32,447 nt of DNA from an uncultured beta proteobacterium (GTDB lineage Bacteria; Pseudomonadota; Gammaproteobacteria; Burkholderiales; Burkholderiaceae_C). Made by a program: the position numbers and the translations under genes. The stretch is from NCBI GenBank assembly GCA_903845935.1, contig CAIMZI010000076.1:1-32447 (forward strand). Reading direction: 5' to 3'. This document shows, one piece after another, positions 8,084-17,641 of this stretch. The notes beneath the pieces are model-generated. The model was not told the DNA's origin. It worked only from the letters and a program-made list of their open reading frames with translations, and did not search any database. The first letter of the stretch is position 1. Every line of letters starts with the position of its first letter.

Positions 8084-8455
8084 TTAAGCTTGCTGTTGGT
8101 ATTCAGCTTGCTGGGCCTTGCGCGTTTCTTCGCGCTCAACGGTCTTCATCATGGAAGACGGACCGGTGTCGGCCTTCTTCTTCAGAACCGTCAGGTGACG
8201 CAGCACGGCATCGTTGAACTTGAACGCGTGTTCCAGTTCAGCCATCACAGCCTGATCGGCTTCGATGTTGATGCACAGGTAATGCGACTTGGCCAGCTTG
8301 TTGATCATGTACACCATCTGACGACGGCCCCAATCTTCAACACGGTGCACCTTGCCACCGCCAGCGGTGATCATGCCCTTGTAACGCTCCAGCATGGCAG
8401 GAACTTGTTCGCTCTGATCCGGGTGGATCATGAGAATGATTTCGTAATGACGCAT
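8084..8455 (-). CDS. rpsF: Small ribosomal subunit protein bS6
   Basis: 30S platform protein and partner of bS18. The 123-aa protein starts [18 protein letters not shown], has [21 protein letters not shown] and the [21 protein letters not shown] segment, then a basic tail. AAGGAG sits 6 nt before the ATG at 8455. It is the first gene of its operon. Upstream on the same strand are two hairpins and a perfect TATAAT hexamer, so the mRNA may carry a structured leader of about 90 nt. Confidence 0.98.
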   Translation of the reverse strand: MRHYEIILMIHPDQSEQVPAMLERYKGMITAGGGKVHRVEDWGRRQMVYMINKLAKSHYLCINIEADQAVMAELEHAFKFNDAVLRHLTVLKKKADTGPSSMMKTVEREETRKAQQAEYQQQA

Positions 8456-8474
8456 TGATACTCCTTGTGGATGT

Positions 8475-8498
8475 CCCGGAAATTCTTCATTTACCGGG
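8475..8498 (-). promoter_or_regulatory. Second hairpin in the rpsF leader region
   Basis: CCCGG (minus strand from 8498) pairs with CCGGG (ending 8475). A single bulged T and an AAAT/ATTT extension give about 9 pairs around a 5-nt loop. The hairpin ends about 12 nt before the AAGGAG of rpsF, so it could affect ribosome access. Function is inferred. Confidence 0.4.
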
Positions 8499-8500
8499 TA

Positions 8501-8538
8501 AAGAAAAAGCTGCCCCCGGCGTCTAAACAGGGTGCAGC
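8501..8538 (-). terminator. Hairpin plus U-run: symporter terminator or rpsF leader attenuator
   Basis: On the minus strand GCTGC (8538-8534) pairs with GCAGC (8513-8509), with flanking CCC/GGG pairing, followed directly by TTTTTCTTT. It lies 42 nt after the symporter stop codon, as expected of its terminator. It is also downstream of a candidate rpsF promoter, so it may lie inside the rpsF leader. Confidence 0.65.
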
Positions 8539-8553
8539 AAGGCGAAGCCCATG

Positions 8554-8559
8554 ATTATA
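8554..8559 (-). promoter_or_regulatory. Candidate -10 element for the rpsF operon
   Basis: Perfect TATAAT on the minus strand (8559-8554), about 100 nt before the rpsF ATG. The region 16-19 bp upstream overlaps the symporter stop codon and has no good -35 (TAGGCC or TTAGGC), so confidence is limited. Transcription would start near 8547. Confidence 0.4.
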
Positions 8560-8579
8560 GCCCAAGTGCTGCGGCAGGC

Positions 8580-10859
8580 CTAAACCGCGTTCGGCGGCTC
8601 GGGCGTGGAGACCAGGCTGAGCAGGGCCGTCGCCGCCAGGCCGGCCGCCACGCCAAAGATGCCTGCGGATACCGGCTGAATGCCCAGCCACAAACCGTCA
8701 CCCGCCAGCCCCAGTGCCTGGCGCACACCGACCTGATTGATCACCATGTAATAGGAGGTGAGTGCCAGACCCGTGAGCATGCCACCGACCGCGCCGACGC
8801 GGGTGGTACGTGGCCAAAAGATGCCCAGCACCATGGCCGGAACAAAGGCCGCACCGGCCAGTGAAAACGAAGCCGCCACCAGGTACAAGATGCCGGCCGG
8901 GCGCTGCGCCGCCACATAGGCGGCGATCAGGGCCACCACCAAGAGCGCAAACTTGGACCACATGACACGGCGCATGGACTGCAGCTTGCTGCTGCTGTTG
9001 CCCTCAAAGTACACGTCATGCGCCAACGCATTGCCAATCGTCAACAGCAGCCCGTCGGCGGTGGACAGGGCCGCGGCCAGGCCACCGGCGGCCACCAGCA
9101 CCGACACCACATAGGGCAGGCCGCTGATTTCCGGCGAGGCCAGCATCACCAGATCGGGGCCGATCTTGAGCTCGCCAAAATGCAGAATGCCGTCGCCAAG
9201 GACATCGGAATAGCTCAGCAAGGCCGGGTCGCGTGACCATTGGGCCATCCAGCTCGGCAGCGCATCAAACGGCTGGCCCACCAGATGCGCCATCACCTCG
9301 TACTTGACCAAGACCGCCAGCGCCGGTGCCGAGGCATACAGCAGGGAAATAAAGACCAGGGACCAGGCCACCGAACGCCGGGTCTCGGCCACCGTGGGCG
9401 TGGTGTAGTAGCGCGTCAACAAATGGGGCAGGCCGGCAGTGCCTACCATCAGGCAAAACACCAGGGCCAGAAAGTTCAGGCGCGAGCTCTGAAAGGCTTG
9501 CTGCTGTTGGGGATTTCCGTCAGGGTCGCCCGCAAACGGCAGGGCATGGGGAGACAGGCCGCCCAAGGGTTTGGCACGCTCGCGGTAGTCCTGCGCCATG
9601 GCGCTCCAGCGCTCGCGCGCCACGGCCACATCGCGCGGCAACGCGGCCAGATCGTGCCGCAGCTGATTGGCCAGCTCATCGTCTGGCTTGACCGCATTGA
9701 GCTTGCTCCTGATCTCCAGGCGTTCCACTTGGAGCGACTGCTCCACGTTTTGCAGCTTTTTGTCCAGCACATCGGCATGCCGCGCGAATTCTGCGATGAC
9801 CTGTTTTTCAGCCGGGTCGTCCATCAACTGGCGCTCCAGGGCGGCAATTTTTTGCAACTGTTGCCCGTAGGCCAGCGGTGCCAAGGGATTGCCCACCTGC
9901 TTGTAGGCCAGCCAGGAAACTGGCAGCAAAAAGGCCAGAATCATCACCCAGTACTGCACCGCCTGGGTCCAGGTGACGGCCCGCATGCCGCCCAAAAAGG
10001 AACACACCAGCACACCGCCCAGGCCCAGCAGAATGCCAATTTCAAAATGCACGCCGGTCATGCGCGAGGTAATCAGCCCGACGCCGTAAATTTGTGCCAC
10101 CACGTAGGTAAAAGACACCACCACCGCAGCCAGCGCCGCAATCCTGCGCGGCCAGCGTCCGCCAAAACGCAAGGCAAAGTAATCCGGCACGGTATACAGA
10201 TTCAGGCGGCGCAGATAGGGCGCCACCAGCAGTGCTACTAGGCAAAAGCCACCGGTCCAGCCCATGATGTAGGCCAGCCCCCCAGGTTGGCCACCAGAAC
10301 CAGAGAATCCCTGCAAATACAGGCCGCCTGCCAAACTAATAAACGAGGCCGCGCTCATCCAGTCGGCGGCCGTGGCCATACCGTTATAAAGGCCCGGAAT
10401 GCGCCTACCGGCCACGTAATACTCCGAAGCTTCTGAGGTGCGTCCGTAGACACCTATGACGGCGTACACCACCAGGGTGGCCGAAAGAAAAATGCCGGCG
10501 ATCCAGACCTTTGTCAGACCCCAGTGCTCCGCCACGGCGAGCGCCACCAGCATGACCAGCAGGCCCAGCAGCAAGAGGGCAAAGCGCCGGTGATAGCGCC
10601 TTGTCTGCAGACGGAATGCAGCGTGGTCAAAGTCCGGATCAGGCCCCTCGCGCCGGTTGCTGACCCGCGCAAAGACCACCACGATGGCGACAAACACCAA
10701 GAGCGAGCCTTGCGCGGCAAACCAGAAGTCAAACGGCCAACCGGCCACCAACCCTTGCAAGTCACGGGCAAAAAAAACTAGCCCGAATGAGGCGACAAAC
10801 CACACCAGCAACAGCCCCCCGTGCAGGGGCCATGGCCGGTGCGCGCTTGCCCTGCGCAT
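8580..10859 (-). CDS. Na+/solute symporter, VC_2705 large type, with fused DUF4212 domain
   Basis: Inner-membrane sodium/solute symporter of the SSS superfamily. Residues about 8-75 (numbered from ATG at 10859) resemble the stand-alone DUF4212 small subunit: LLLVWFVASFGLVFFARDL, then WPFDFWFAAQGSLLVFVAIVVV. The symporter core follows from about residue 93, with SEASEYYVAGRRIPG, NGMATAADWMSAASFISLAG and DYFALRFGGRWPRR. A charged, probably coiled-coil insertion (about 323-458) interrupts the core, as in the VC_2705/Na_symport_lg subfamily. A longer frame opens at 10940 but overlaps ppsA. The preferred ATG shares one base with the ppsA stop (TAATG), implying translational coupling. The substrate is unknown; acetate, lactate or propionate is inferred from ActP-like relatives and from ppsA. 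Confidence 0.85.
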   Translation of the reverse strand: MRRASAHRPWPLHGGLLLVWFVASFGLVFFARDLQGLVAGWPFDFWFAAQGSLLVFVAIVVVFARVSNRREGPDPDFDHAAFRLQTRRYHRRFALLLLGLLVMLVALAVAEHWGLTKVWIAGIFLSATLVVYAVIGVYGRTSEASEYYVAGRRIPGLYNGMATAADWMSAASFISLAGGLYLQGFSGSGGQPGGLAYIMGWTGGFCLVALLVAPYLRRLNLYTVPDYFALRFGGRWPRRIAALAAVVVSFTYVVAQIYGVGLITSRMTGVHFEIGILLGLGGVLVCSFLGGMRAVTWTQAVQYWVMILAFLLPVSWLAYKQVGNPLAPLAYGQQLQKIAALERQLMDDPAEKQVIAEFARHADVLDKKLQNVEQSLQVERLEIRSKLNAVKPDDELANQLRHDLAALPRDVAVARERWSAMAQDYRERAKPLGGLSPHALPFAGDPDGNPQQQQAFQSSRLNFLALVFCLMVGTAGLPHLLTRYYTTPTVAETRRSVAWSLVFISLLYASAPALAVLVKYEVMAHLVGQPFDALPSWMAQWSRDPALLSYSDVLGDGILHFGELKIGPDLVMLASPEISGLPYVVSVLVAAGGLAAALSTADGLLLTIGNALAHDVYFEGNSSSKLQSMRRVMWSKFALLVVALIAAYVAAQRPAGILYLVAASFSLAGAAFVPAMVLGIFWPRTTRVGAVGGMLTGLALTSYYMVINQVGVRQALGLAGDGLWLGIQPVSAGIFGVAAGLAATALLSLVSTPEPPNAV

Positions 10860-13249
10860 TAAGCGGCGAGTTGCTGCCAGGTGGCGATCACCGAGTCCGG
10901 GTTCAGCGAGATGCTCGAAATGCCCTGCTCCTTGAGCCAATGGGCGAAGTCTGGATGGTCGCTAGGGCCCTGACCGCAAATGCCGACGTACTTACCCTGC
11001 TTGCGGCAGGCAGTGATGGCCATGCTGATCAGCGCCTTGACGGCCGCGTCGCGTTCGTCAAAGTCGGCCGCCAACACCTCCAGTCCCGAGTCTCGGTCCA
11101 GACCCAGGGTCAGCTGGGTCAGGTCATTGGAACCAATGGAGAAGCCATCAAAGTACTGCAAGAAGTCGTCCGCCAGAATGGCGTTGCTGGGGATCTCGCA
11201 CATCATGATCAGCTTGAGTTCGTTCTCACCCCGGCGCAGTCCGTGCTTGCCCATCAACTCGGTCACCTTGCGGGCCTGCTCCAGCGTACGCACAAAGGGA
11301 ACCATGACCTGCACATTGCTCAGGCCCATGTCGTTGCGCACGCGCTTCAAGGCCTCGCATTCCATGGCAAAGGCCTCGCCAAACTCGGCCGACACATAGC
11401 GCGCAGCGCCACGGAAGCCCAGCATGGGGTTCTCTTCTTCCGGCTCGTAGCGGCTGCCGCCAATCAGCTTGCGGTACTCGTTGCTTTTGAAGTCCGACAG
11501 GCGCACGATCACCGGCTTGGGCCAGAAGGCCGCGGCAATGGTCGCCACGCCTTCGGCCACGCGGTCCACATAAAAGGCGCGGGGCGAAGCGTGGCCTCGG
11601 GCCACCGACTCGACCGCTTTTTTTAAATCGGCATCCACATTCGGGTAGTCCAGAATGGCCTTGGGGTGCACGCCAATATTGTTGTTGATGATGAACTCAA
11701 GGCGAGCCAGACCCACGCCCTGGTTGGGCAACTGGCAGAAGTCAAAGGCCAGCTGCGGGTTGCCCACATTCATCATGATCTTGACGTCGATCTCGGGCAT
11801 CACGCCGCGCTGCACCTCGGAGACTTCGGTCTCCAGCAGGCCGTCGTAGACAAAACCGGTGTCGCCCTCGGCGCAGCTGACCGTGACCAGCATGCCGTCC
11901 TTGAGCTTGTCGGTGGCATCACCGCAACCGACCACAGCCGGAATGCCCAGTTCGCGTGCAATGATGGCGGCGTGGCAGGTGCGCCCGCCACGGTTGGTGA
12001 CGATGGCCGAGGCGCGCTTCATCACCGGCTCCCAGTTGGGATCGGTCATGTCGGTGACCAGAATGTCACCGGCCTGGACCTGGTCCATATCGGCAATGCT
12101 GTGGACTATGCGCACCGGGCCGGTACCAATTTTTTGGCCAATGGCGCGGCCATCGATCAGCACGGCGCCACGGCCCTTGAGCTTGTAGCGGTATTCCACC
12201 TTGTCGGCGGACTGGCTCTTCACGGTTTCGGGCCGTGCCTGCAGGATGTAGAGTTGGCCGTCGATACCATCCTTGCCCCATTCAATGTCCATGGGGCGGC
12301 CGTAATGTTCCTCGATCACCAGTGCGTAGCGGGCCAGTTGCTCGACATCGGCGTCGGTCAGCGAATAGCGGTTGCGCAACTCGGTGGGCACATCGGTGGT
12401 CTTGACCAGCTTGCCACCAGCGGCCTTTTCTTCGGCCGTCGTGAATTCCATTTGCAGCAGCTTGGAGCCCAGGCTGCGTCGAATCAGGGCGCGCTTTCCC
12501 GCCTTGAGCATGGGCTTGTGCACATAGAACTCGTCGGGGTTCACAGCGCCCTGCACAACCGTCTCACCCAGGCCGTAGCTGGAGGTGATGAACACCACAT
12601 CGGAGAAACCGGATTCGGTGTCGATGGTAAACATCACACCGGCTGCCCCCAGATCCGAGCGCACCATGCGCTGGATACCGGCGCTCAGGGCCACCACGTC
12701 GTGGGCAAAGCCCTTGTGCACGCGGTAGCTGATGGCGCGGTCGTTGTAGAGCGAGGCAAATACTTCGCGGATCTTATGCAGGACGTCTTCGATGCCCACC
12801 ACGTTCAGAAAGGTTTCCTGTTGGCCGGCGAAGGAAGCATCGGGCAGATCTTCGGCGGTGGCCGAGGAACGCACGGCAAATGAGGCCTTATCGTTACCGG
12901 CGCTGAGCACGGCAAAGGATTCGCGAATGCCTTTTTCCAGTTCCGGCGGAAAGGGTTGCAGCTCCAGCATGGCGCGGATTTCGGCACCGGCCAGGGCCAG
13001 GGCGCGTACGTCTTCGGTGTCGAGCGTGGCCAGACGTCGGCTGATGCGGCCCGCCAGGTCGTCAAATTTCAGGAATTCGCGGAAGGCGTGTGCCGTGGTG
13101 GCAAAGCCGGTGGGCACCTTCACGCCCTGAGGCAGCTGGGAAATCATCTCCCCCAGACTGGCGTTTTTGCCACCTACCGATTCGACATCGGACATGCGTA
13201 GCTGCTCGAAGGGAACAACCAGATCGGTTGGGTTAAAAAGACTCGACAT
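10859..13249 (-). CDS. ppsA: Phosphoenolpyruvate synthase
   Basis: Converts pyruvate plus ATP to PEP, AMP and phosphate for gluconeogenesis from C2/C3 acids. The 796-aa protein has an N-terminal ATP-grasp-like nucleotide domain ([41 protein letters not shown]), the swivelling phosphohistidine domain with [14 protein letters not shown] (catalytic His426) and a C-terminal PEP/pyruvate barrel ([29 protein letters not shown]). Thr424, two residues before the histidine, is the expected target of PpsR. ATG at 13249 faces ppsR across a 167-bp divergent promoter region. The stop overlaps the start of the symporter gene by one base. Confidence 0.98.
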   Translation of the reverse strand: MSSLFNPTDLVVPFEQLRMSDVESVGGKNASLGEMISQLPQGVKVPTGFATTAHAFREFLKFDDLAGRISRRLATLDTEDVRALALAGAEIRAMLELQPFPPELEKGIRESFAVLSAGNDKASFAVRSSATAEDLPDASFAGQQETFLNVVGIEDVLHKIREVFASLYNDRAISYRVHKGFAHDVVALSAGIQRMVRSDLGAAGVMFTIDTESGFSDVVFITSSYGLGETVVQGAVNPDEFYVHKPMLKAGKRALIRRSLGSKLLQMEFTTAEEKAAGGKLVKTTDVPTELRNRYSLTDADVEQLARYALVIEEHYGRPMDIEWGKDGIDGQLYILQARPETVKSQSADKVEYRYKLKGRGAVLIDGRAIGQKIGTGPVRIVHSIADMDQVQAGDILVTDMTDPNWEPVMKRASAIVTNRGGRTCHAAIIARELGIPAVVGCGDATDKLKDGMLVTVSCAEGDTGFVYDGLLETEVSEVQRGVMPEIDVKIMMNVGNPQLAFDFCQLPNQGVGLARLEFIINNNIGVHPKAILDYPNVDADLKKAVESVARGHASPRAFYVDRVAEGVATIAAAFWPKPVIVRLSDFKSNEYRKLIGGSRYEPEEENPMLGFRGAARYVSAEFGEAFAMECEALKRVRNDMGLSNVQVMVPFVRTLEQARKVTELMGKHGLRRGENELKLIMMCEIPSNAILADDFLQYFDGFSIGSNDLTQLTLGLDRDSGLEVLAADFDERDAAVKALISMAITACRKQGKYVGICGQGPSDHPDFAHWLKEQGISSISLNPDSVIATWQQLAA

Positions 13250-13416
13250 AGCAAGGGCTCCAGAAGTTAAAACCGGCTCAGCAGCTGCGTTTTGTGTCTT
13301 GCACCTGATTTATTGGAGTTCTGTGGCGGCAAGGCATAAGCAAATGCGCTAAATTGGGTGCATTGTAGGGCGCCACTCCCCTGCCCTGGCCCAATCCACT
13401 TGTAACAGACCACACC

Positions 13417-14238
13417 ATGCCCCAACGCACCGTATTTTTCGTCTCTGACGGCACCGGAATTACCGCAGAAACCTTTGGCAACGCCATCCTGGCCCAGTTC
13501 GAGACCAAGATGCACCATGTGCGACTGCCGTTCATAGACACCGTGGACAAGGCACACCAGGCAATTCGCCAGATCAACCATGCGGCCGAGGTGGATGGCC
13601 ACCGGCCCATCGTCTTTTCGACCCTGGTTAACATGGAAATCCTGAAGGTCATTCACGAGCAGTGCCACGGCATGCTGCTGGACATGTTTGGCACCTTTGT
13701 GCATCCACTCGAAGAGGAACTGGGGCTGAAATCCAATCACCGGGTCGGACGCTTTAGCGACGCCAGCAAAAGCAAGGAATACAACGACCGCATCGAGGCC
13801 ATCAATTTTTCGCTGGCGCACGACGATGGTCAGCTCAACCGTGACCTCGAACATTCCGACGTGATCCTGGTGGGCGTGAGCCGCAGCGGCAAGACGCCGA
13901 CCTCGCTCTACCTAGCCATGCAATATGGTTTGAAGGCCTCCAACTACCCGCTGATTCCGGAAGACTTTGACCGCCGCCAACTGCCACCGGCCTTGGTGCC
14001 GCACAAGAGCAAGCTGTTTGGCCTCACGATTCAACCCGAGCGTCTGAGCGAGATTCGCCAGGAGCGCAGGCCCAACTCACGCTATGCCTCGCTGGAAAAC
14101 TGCCGCATGGAGGTCAGCGAGGCCGAGGCGATGATGCGCCGCGCCAGCATTCGCTCGCTATCCACCACCACCAAGTCGATCGAAGAGATCGCCACGACGA
14201 TCCTGCAGGAAATCCACCCCGACCGGTTGACCTATTAG
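13417..14238 (+). CDS. ppsR: PEP synthase regulatory kinase/pyrophosphorylase
   Basis: Bifunctional regulator of PEP synthase (DUF299 family). It phosphorylates a threonine next to the catalytic histidine of PpsA using ADP, which inactivates the enzyme, and removes the phosphate with inorganic phosphate. The 273-aa protein has the family opening [20 protein letters not shown] and a P-loop-like GVSRSGKT at 153-160 followed by [28 protein letters not shown] and the terminal [15 protein letters not shown] segment are also typical. It is transcribed divergently from ppsA, the usual arrangement for this pair. It converges with the GlcG-like gene across 16 bp. No clear Shine-Dalgarno sequence precedes the ATG. 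Confidence 0.97.
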   Translation: MPQRTVFFVSDGTGITAETFGNAILAQFETKMHHVRLPFIDTVDKAHQAIRQINHAAEVDGHRPIVFSTLVNMEILKVIHEQCHGMLLDMFGTFVHPLEEELGLKSNHRVGRFSDASKSKEYNDRIEAINFSLAHDDGQLNRDLEHSDVILVGVSRSGKTPTSLYLAMQYGLKASNYPLIPEDFDRRQLPPALVPHKSKLFGLTIQPERLSEIRQERRPNSRYASLENCRMEVSEAEAMMRRASIRSLSTTTKSIEEIATTILQEIHPDRLTY

Positions 14239-14254
14239 GCCCCCACGCTTGCGG

Positions 14255-14662
14255 TTATAAGCCTATGGCGGCGATGCCGGCCCGGGCTATCTGTGCATCT
14301 TCGTTGGATTTGACGCCGCTCACGCCCACCGCGCCCAAGCACTGGCCGTCCTTGATGATGGGCACGCCGCCTTCGAGCATGGCCTCCAGGCCGGGTGCAC
14401 TCAGAAAAGAGACACGGCCGCCGTTGATCATGTCCTCGTAGGCCTTGCTCTCACGCCGACCCAGAGCCGCAGTCACCGCCTTGCCGGGAGCAATATGGGC
14501 GGAAACCGGTGCCGCGCCATCCAGGCGCTGGAACGACAGCAAATGGCCGCCGTCATCAACGATGCAAATGCTCACGGCCCAGTTGTTTTTCAGCGCTTCG
14601 GCCTCGGCGGCAGCGGCAATGGCCTTGACTTCGGCAGATTCCAGTACGAATTTTGTTTTCAT
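14255..14662 (-). CDS. GlcG/HbpS family heme-binding-like protein
   Basis: 135-aa protein of the GlcG/HbpS (DUF336) family. Visible family segments are WAVSICIVDDGGHLLSFQRLD, the HIAPGKAVTAALGRR helix, GLEAMLEGGVPI and the glycine-rich GQCLGAVGVSGVKSNEDAQIA. There is no signal peptide, so the product should be cytoplasmic. Members have been linked to glycolate operons and to heme binding or degradation, but the bacterial role is poorly defined and nothing nearby clarifies it. It diverges from yccA across 181 bp and converges with ppsR. Confidence 0.85.
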   Translation of the reverse strand: MKTKFVLESAEVKAIAAAAEAEALKNNWAVSICIVDDGGHLLSFQRLDGAAPVSAHIAPGKAVTAALGRRESKAYEDMINGGRVSFLSAPGLEAMLEGGVPIIKDGQCLGAVGVSGVKSNEDAQIARAGIAAIGL

Positions 14663-14843
14663 GGCATGCTAGTTTGGATAGAAGCAGGCGAGCATACCCG
14701 CTGCAAACCGGGTCATTACCAGCGCACAGGGCATATCAGCCCCACAATAAATCGGTGCAATCACCAAGGTTTTACCGGTGAGACACTTGATAAAGCCTAA
14801 AATTGCCGCACCTACCCCCTAGGATTTTTTTCAGGAGATTGAA

Positions 14844-15539
14844 ATGACGGATCGCTTTACCACCTTGGGCTCGAGCTTTGGCTATGTCCTATCGGCCGAG
14901 CAACGCAACAAGGTGCTGCGCAACACTTATTGGCTGTTGGCACTGAGCCTGATTCCCACGGTGCTGGGCGCCTGGGTGGGCGTTGCCTCCGGTGTGGGCA
15001 TGGTGTTCAGGGGCGGCCTGGGCATGGTGCTGTTTTTGGGCATTGCCTTTGGCTTTATGTACGCGATTGAAAAGACCAAAAATTCGGCCACCGGCGTACC
15101 GGTGCTGCTGGGCTTTACCTTCTTCATGGGCCTGATGCTGTCCAGCCTGATTGCCATGACGCTGGGCTTTCGCAACGGCCCGCAACTCATCATGACGGCC
15201 TTCGGTGGCACGGCAGGCGTGTTTCTGGTCATGGCCAGCCTGGCAACCGTGATCAAGCGCGACCTCTCCGGCATGGCCAAATGGTTATCCGTCGGTGTGG
15301 TCGTACTGCTAGTTGCCGGTGTCATCAATATGTTTGTAGCATCCAGCGCCGGCATGCTGGCGATGTCGGTGGCTGCCATTGGTATTTTCAGCGCCTTCAT
15401 GCTGTACGACATCAAGCGCATCATCGATGGCGGCGAGACCAACTACATCACCGCTACCCTGGCGCTGTACCTGGACCTGATCAATGTATTCCAGAATCTG
15501 CTGATGCTGCTGGGCATCTTTGGCGGCGAACGCGAATAG
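14844..15539 (+). CDS. yccA: Bax inhibitor-1/YccA family inner-membrane protein
   Basis: 231-aa integral membrane protein with about seven hydrophobic segments starting at residue 28. It has the family signature near the C-terminus: FSAFMLYDIKRIIDGGETNY followed by ITATLALYLDLINVFQNLL. Relatives include E. coli YccA, a modulator of the FtsH protease, and bacterial BI-1 proteins that leak calcium. The role here is inferred from those. The start is supported by CAGGAGA 7 nt before the ATG at 14844. A strong terminator follows, so it is probably monocistronic. Confidence 0.9.
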   Translation: MTDRFTTLGSSFGYVLSAEQRNKVLRNTYWLLALSLIPTVLGAWVGVASGVGMVFRGGLGMVLFLGIAFGFMYAIEKTKNSATGVPVLLGFTFFMGLMLSSLIAMTLGFRNGPQLIMTAFGGTAGVFLVMASLATVIKRDLSGMAKWLSVGVVVLLVAGVINMFVASSAGMLAMSVAAIGIFSAFMLYDIKRIIDGGETNYITATLALYLDLINVFQNLLMLLGIFGGERE

Positions 15540-15572
15540 GCGCTACTGCTTTCAATTTTGACGCTTGCAAAG

Positions 15573-15604
15573 CCGAGGGCCCTTTCGAGGGCCCTTTTCA
15601 ATTT
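15573..15604 (+). terminator. Rho-independent terminator after yccA
   Basis: GGGCCC (15577-15582) pairs with GGGCCC (15589-15594) around a 6-nt loop. An A-T pair extends the stem, followed by TTTTC. It lies about 35 bp after the yccA stop codon. Confidence 0.85.
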
Positions 15605-15701
15605 CCGGGCCCTGTTGGGCTTTTATGGCTAGCGGTTTTGCGCTATCCTTTATTTGATCCGATTTGTGTCGATATCAACTTATGTTCCATTGGTTTCTTC
15701 C

Positions 15702-16085
15702 ATGACCGCACGCCCCCTTATTCTGGTACTCGCCTTGCTGCTGGGTGGCTGCGACCTGATTGACCAACTGATGGCCGACCCCAAGGCCGCGCAGCGAGAG
15801 TCCGATGCAAAGGCCATTGGCGGCGGCTGCCGCCACGGATTGCGCAGCATAGAAGACTGCTACGCCATGAATGAAAAAGCGTCCAAATCAGCCATCTTTG
15901 CAGGCTGGAAGGACATGGACCAGTACATGCGGGACAACAAGATCGAGGGCGTCGAGTCCAAGGGCCTGAAGCCGGATTCTCCCGCCGCCGTTGCCGCCGA
16001 TGAAGAGGTGCTTGCCAGCCCTGCCAAGGGGAAGTCCGCCGATAGCAAGGCCAAGACGCACGCCAAGGCCGACACCAAGGGCTGA
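15702..16085 (+). CDS. Small lipoprotein, unknown function
   Basis: 127-aa predicted lipoprotein. From ATG at 15702 the N-terminus is MTARPLILVLALLLGGCDLI, a short signal peptide with lipobox LGGC (C17). A longer frame from 15654 adds 16 residues and would spoil the signal, so I use the internal ATG. The residue after the cysteine is Asp, which in E. coli favours inner-membrane retention. The mature part contains GGCRHGLRSIEDCYAMNEKA, with two cysteines that could form a disulfide, and KSAIFAGWKDMDQYM. It ends in a Lys/Ala-rich low-complexity tail (about 95-127). I recognise no named domain. It stands alone between yccA and the convergent rlmD. Confidence 0.75.
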   Translation: MTARPLILVLALLLGGCDLIDQLMADPKAAQRESDAKAIGGGCRHGLRSIEDCYAMNEKASKSAIFAGWKDMDQYMRDNKIEGVESKGLKPDSPAAVAADEEVLASPAKGKSADSKAKTHAKADTKG

Positions 16086-16090
16086 TGCTC

Positions 16091-16108
16091 CAGGCCCGAT
16101 CGGGCCTG
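16091..16108. terminator. Perfect palindrome between convergent genes, possible terminator
   Basis: CAGGCCCGATCGGGCCTG is a perfect 18-bp inverted repeat in the 30-bp gap between the lipoprotein gene and rlmD. It can form a 7-pair stem with a GATC loop on either strand. No real T run follows on either side, so termination would be weak. Confidence 0.45.
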
Positions 16109-16115
16109 CCCTTCC

Positions 16116-17612
16116 CTACACGCCTATGTAGTCAAAAACCGCCATGCTTTCCACATGCGCGGTGTGCGGAAACATATTGATGACTCCGGCCGAGGTGCAG
16201 CGATAACCGGCCTCGGCAACCAACACGCCGGCATCGCGTGCCAGAGTGGCCGGATTGCAGCTCACGTACACAATACGCTTTGGTGGCGTCCAGGCCGGCG
16301 CTCCTTCCGTGGCCTCGGCGTCCCCTGCGAATGCGCCAGCCGCCTGGTTCAAGGCCGCCAGCGCCTGCACCAGGGCAAAGGCGCCTTCACGCGGCGGGTC
16401 GATCAGCCATTTGTCGGCAAAGCCGTCGGCACGCAACATCTGCGGTGTCATCTCGAACAGGTTGCGGGCGACAAAGCGGGTAGGTGCCAAGGGTTTTTGT
16501 ACGCCACCTGAGCTTGCGTTCAATGCGTAGTTCTCGCGTGAACGGGCCACCAGGGACTCCGCGCCCTCGACACCCAGCACCTCACGGGCCTGGCGCGCCA
16601 GTGCCAGGGTGAAGTTGCCCAAGCCGCAGAACCAGTCAATCACGCGCTCCTGTGGGCTAACCGCCAGCAAACCCAGAGCCCGCACCACCAGCACCTGGTT
16701 GATAAAAGGGTTGACCTGGGTAAAGTCCGTGGGCTTGAATGGCATGGTGATGCCGAATTCAGGCAACTGGTAGGCCAGTTGTGCCGTCTCATGGCCGGGC
16801 AGCTCGTCCAGTCGCACAATCGTGTCGGGCCCCTTGGCCTGCAACCACCATTGCAGGCCGGCGTGGACGGCAGCAAAGGCACGCAGACGATCCAAATCGG
16901 CCGAGCTCAGCGGCTCCATGTGGCGCAACACCAGTGCAATCACCTGGGCAGGCCCGTTGACGGACTGCACATCGCCCATGGCCAGCTCCAGCTGCGGTAG
17001 GGTCTGCACCGCATCCATGGAGGCGATCAGTTCGCGCAAGGGAAGCAACATGGCACTGACCACGGGTGCCAACACGTGGCACTCCTTCATGTCGGCCACA
17101 AAGTGGCTCTTGCGCTCGTGAAAACCGATCAGCACCGCACCCTTTTTGCGCACAAAGCGCACCGAAATACGGGCGCGGTAGCGATAACCCCAGGCCGGAC
17201 CTTCGATCGGGCGCAACACATTGTCGGCCTTGAGCTTGCCGATGTGCCAGAGGTTGTCCTCCATCACCCGCTGTTTGACTGCCACCTGAGCGCCAATGTG
17301 CAGATGCTGCATCTTGCAGCCGCCGCAAGCACCTTCGTGCAAACCAAAATGCGGACAAGCCGGTCGCACGCGCTGGGACGATTCGAGGTGAATGTCGGTC
17401 AGCACGCCCTTTTCAAAGCTGCTCTTGGTGCGGTGAATGCGTGCGCTGACAATTTCAAAGGGCAAGGCGCCCTCGATAAAGACCACCTTGCCATCGGGTT
17501 TAAGGGCCACGCCCTGGGCATCCAGGTCCAGCGATTTGACTTGCAGCCAGCCCTCGGGGAGGAGATTTTCGTTCTCAGGAGTAATTTCAGGATTTGTTAT
17601 GTGTTCTGCCAT
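16116..17612 (-). CDS. rlmD: 23S rRNA (uracil-1939-C5)-methyltransferase RlmD
   Basis: SAM-dependent methyltransferase of the TrmA/RlmD family acting on U1939 (E. coli numbering) of 23S rRNA. The 498-aa protein has an N-terminal TRAM-like RNA-binding domain (about 18-75). The iron-sulfur cysteines C86, C96 and C99 lie in [15 protein letters not shown], with the fourth at C178 in MKECHV. The SAM site is [15 protein letters not shown] (326-340), followed by DPPR (405-408) and the catalytic C452 in [13 protein letters not shown]. It is longer than E. coli RlmD (433 aa), partly through an Ala/Gly-rich insertion around 420-445. It lies 29 bp downstream of rpoS on the same strand and may be cotranscribed. 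Confidence 0.95.
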   Translation of the reverse strand: MAEHITNPEITPENENLLPEGWLQVKSLDLDAQGVALKPDGKVVFIEGALPFEIVSARIHRTKSSFEKGVLTDIHLESSQRVRPACPHFGLHEGACGGCKMQHLHIGAQVAVKQRVMEDNLWHIGKLKADNVLRPIEGPAWGYRYRARISVRFVRKKGAVLIGFHERKSHFVADMKECHVLAPVVSAMLLPLRELIASMDAVQTLPQLELAMGDVQSVNGPAQVIALVLRHMEPLSSADLDRLRAFAAVHAGLQWWLQAKGPDTIVRLDELPGHETAQLAYQLPEFGITMPFKPTDFTQVNPFINQVLVVRALGLLAVSPQERVIDWFCGLGNFTLALARQAREVLGVEGAESLVARSRENYALNASSGGVQKPLAPTRFVARNLFEMTPQMLRADGFADKWLIDPPREGAFALVQALAALNQAAGAFAGDAEATEGAPAWTPPKRIVYVSCNPATLARDAGVLVAEAGYRCTSAGVINMFPHTAHVESMAVFDYIGV

Positions 17613-17641
17613 GCCCCGATTGTCTCAGGGATGTGGATGCA

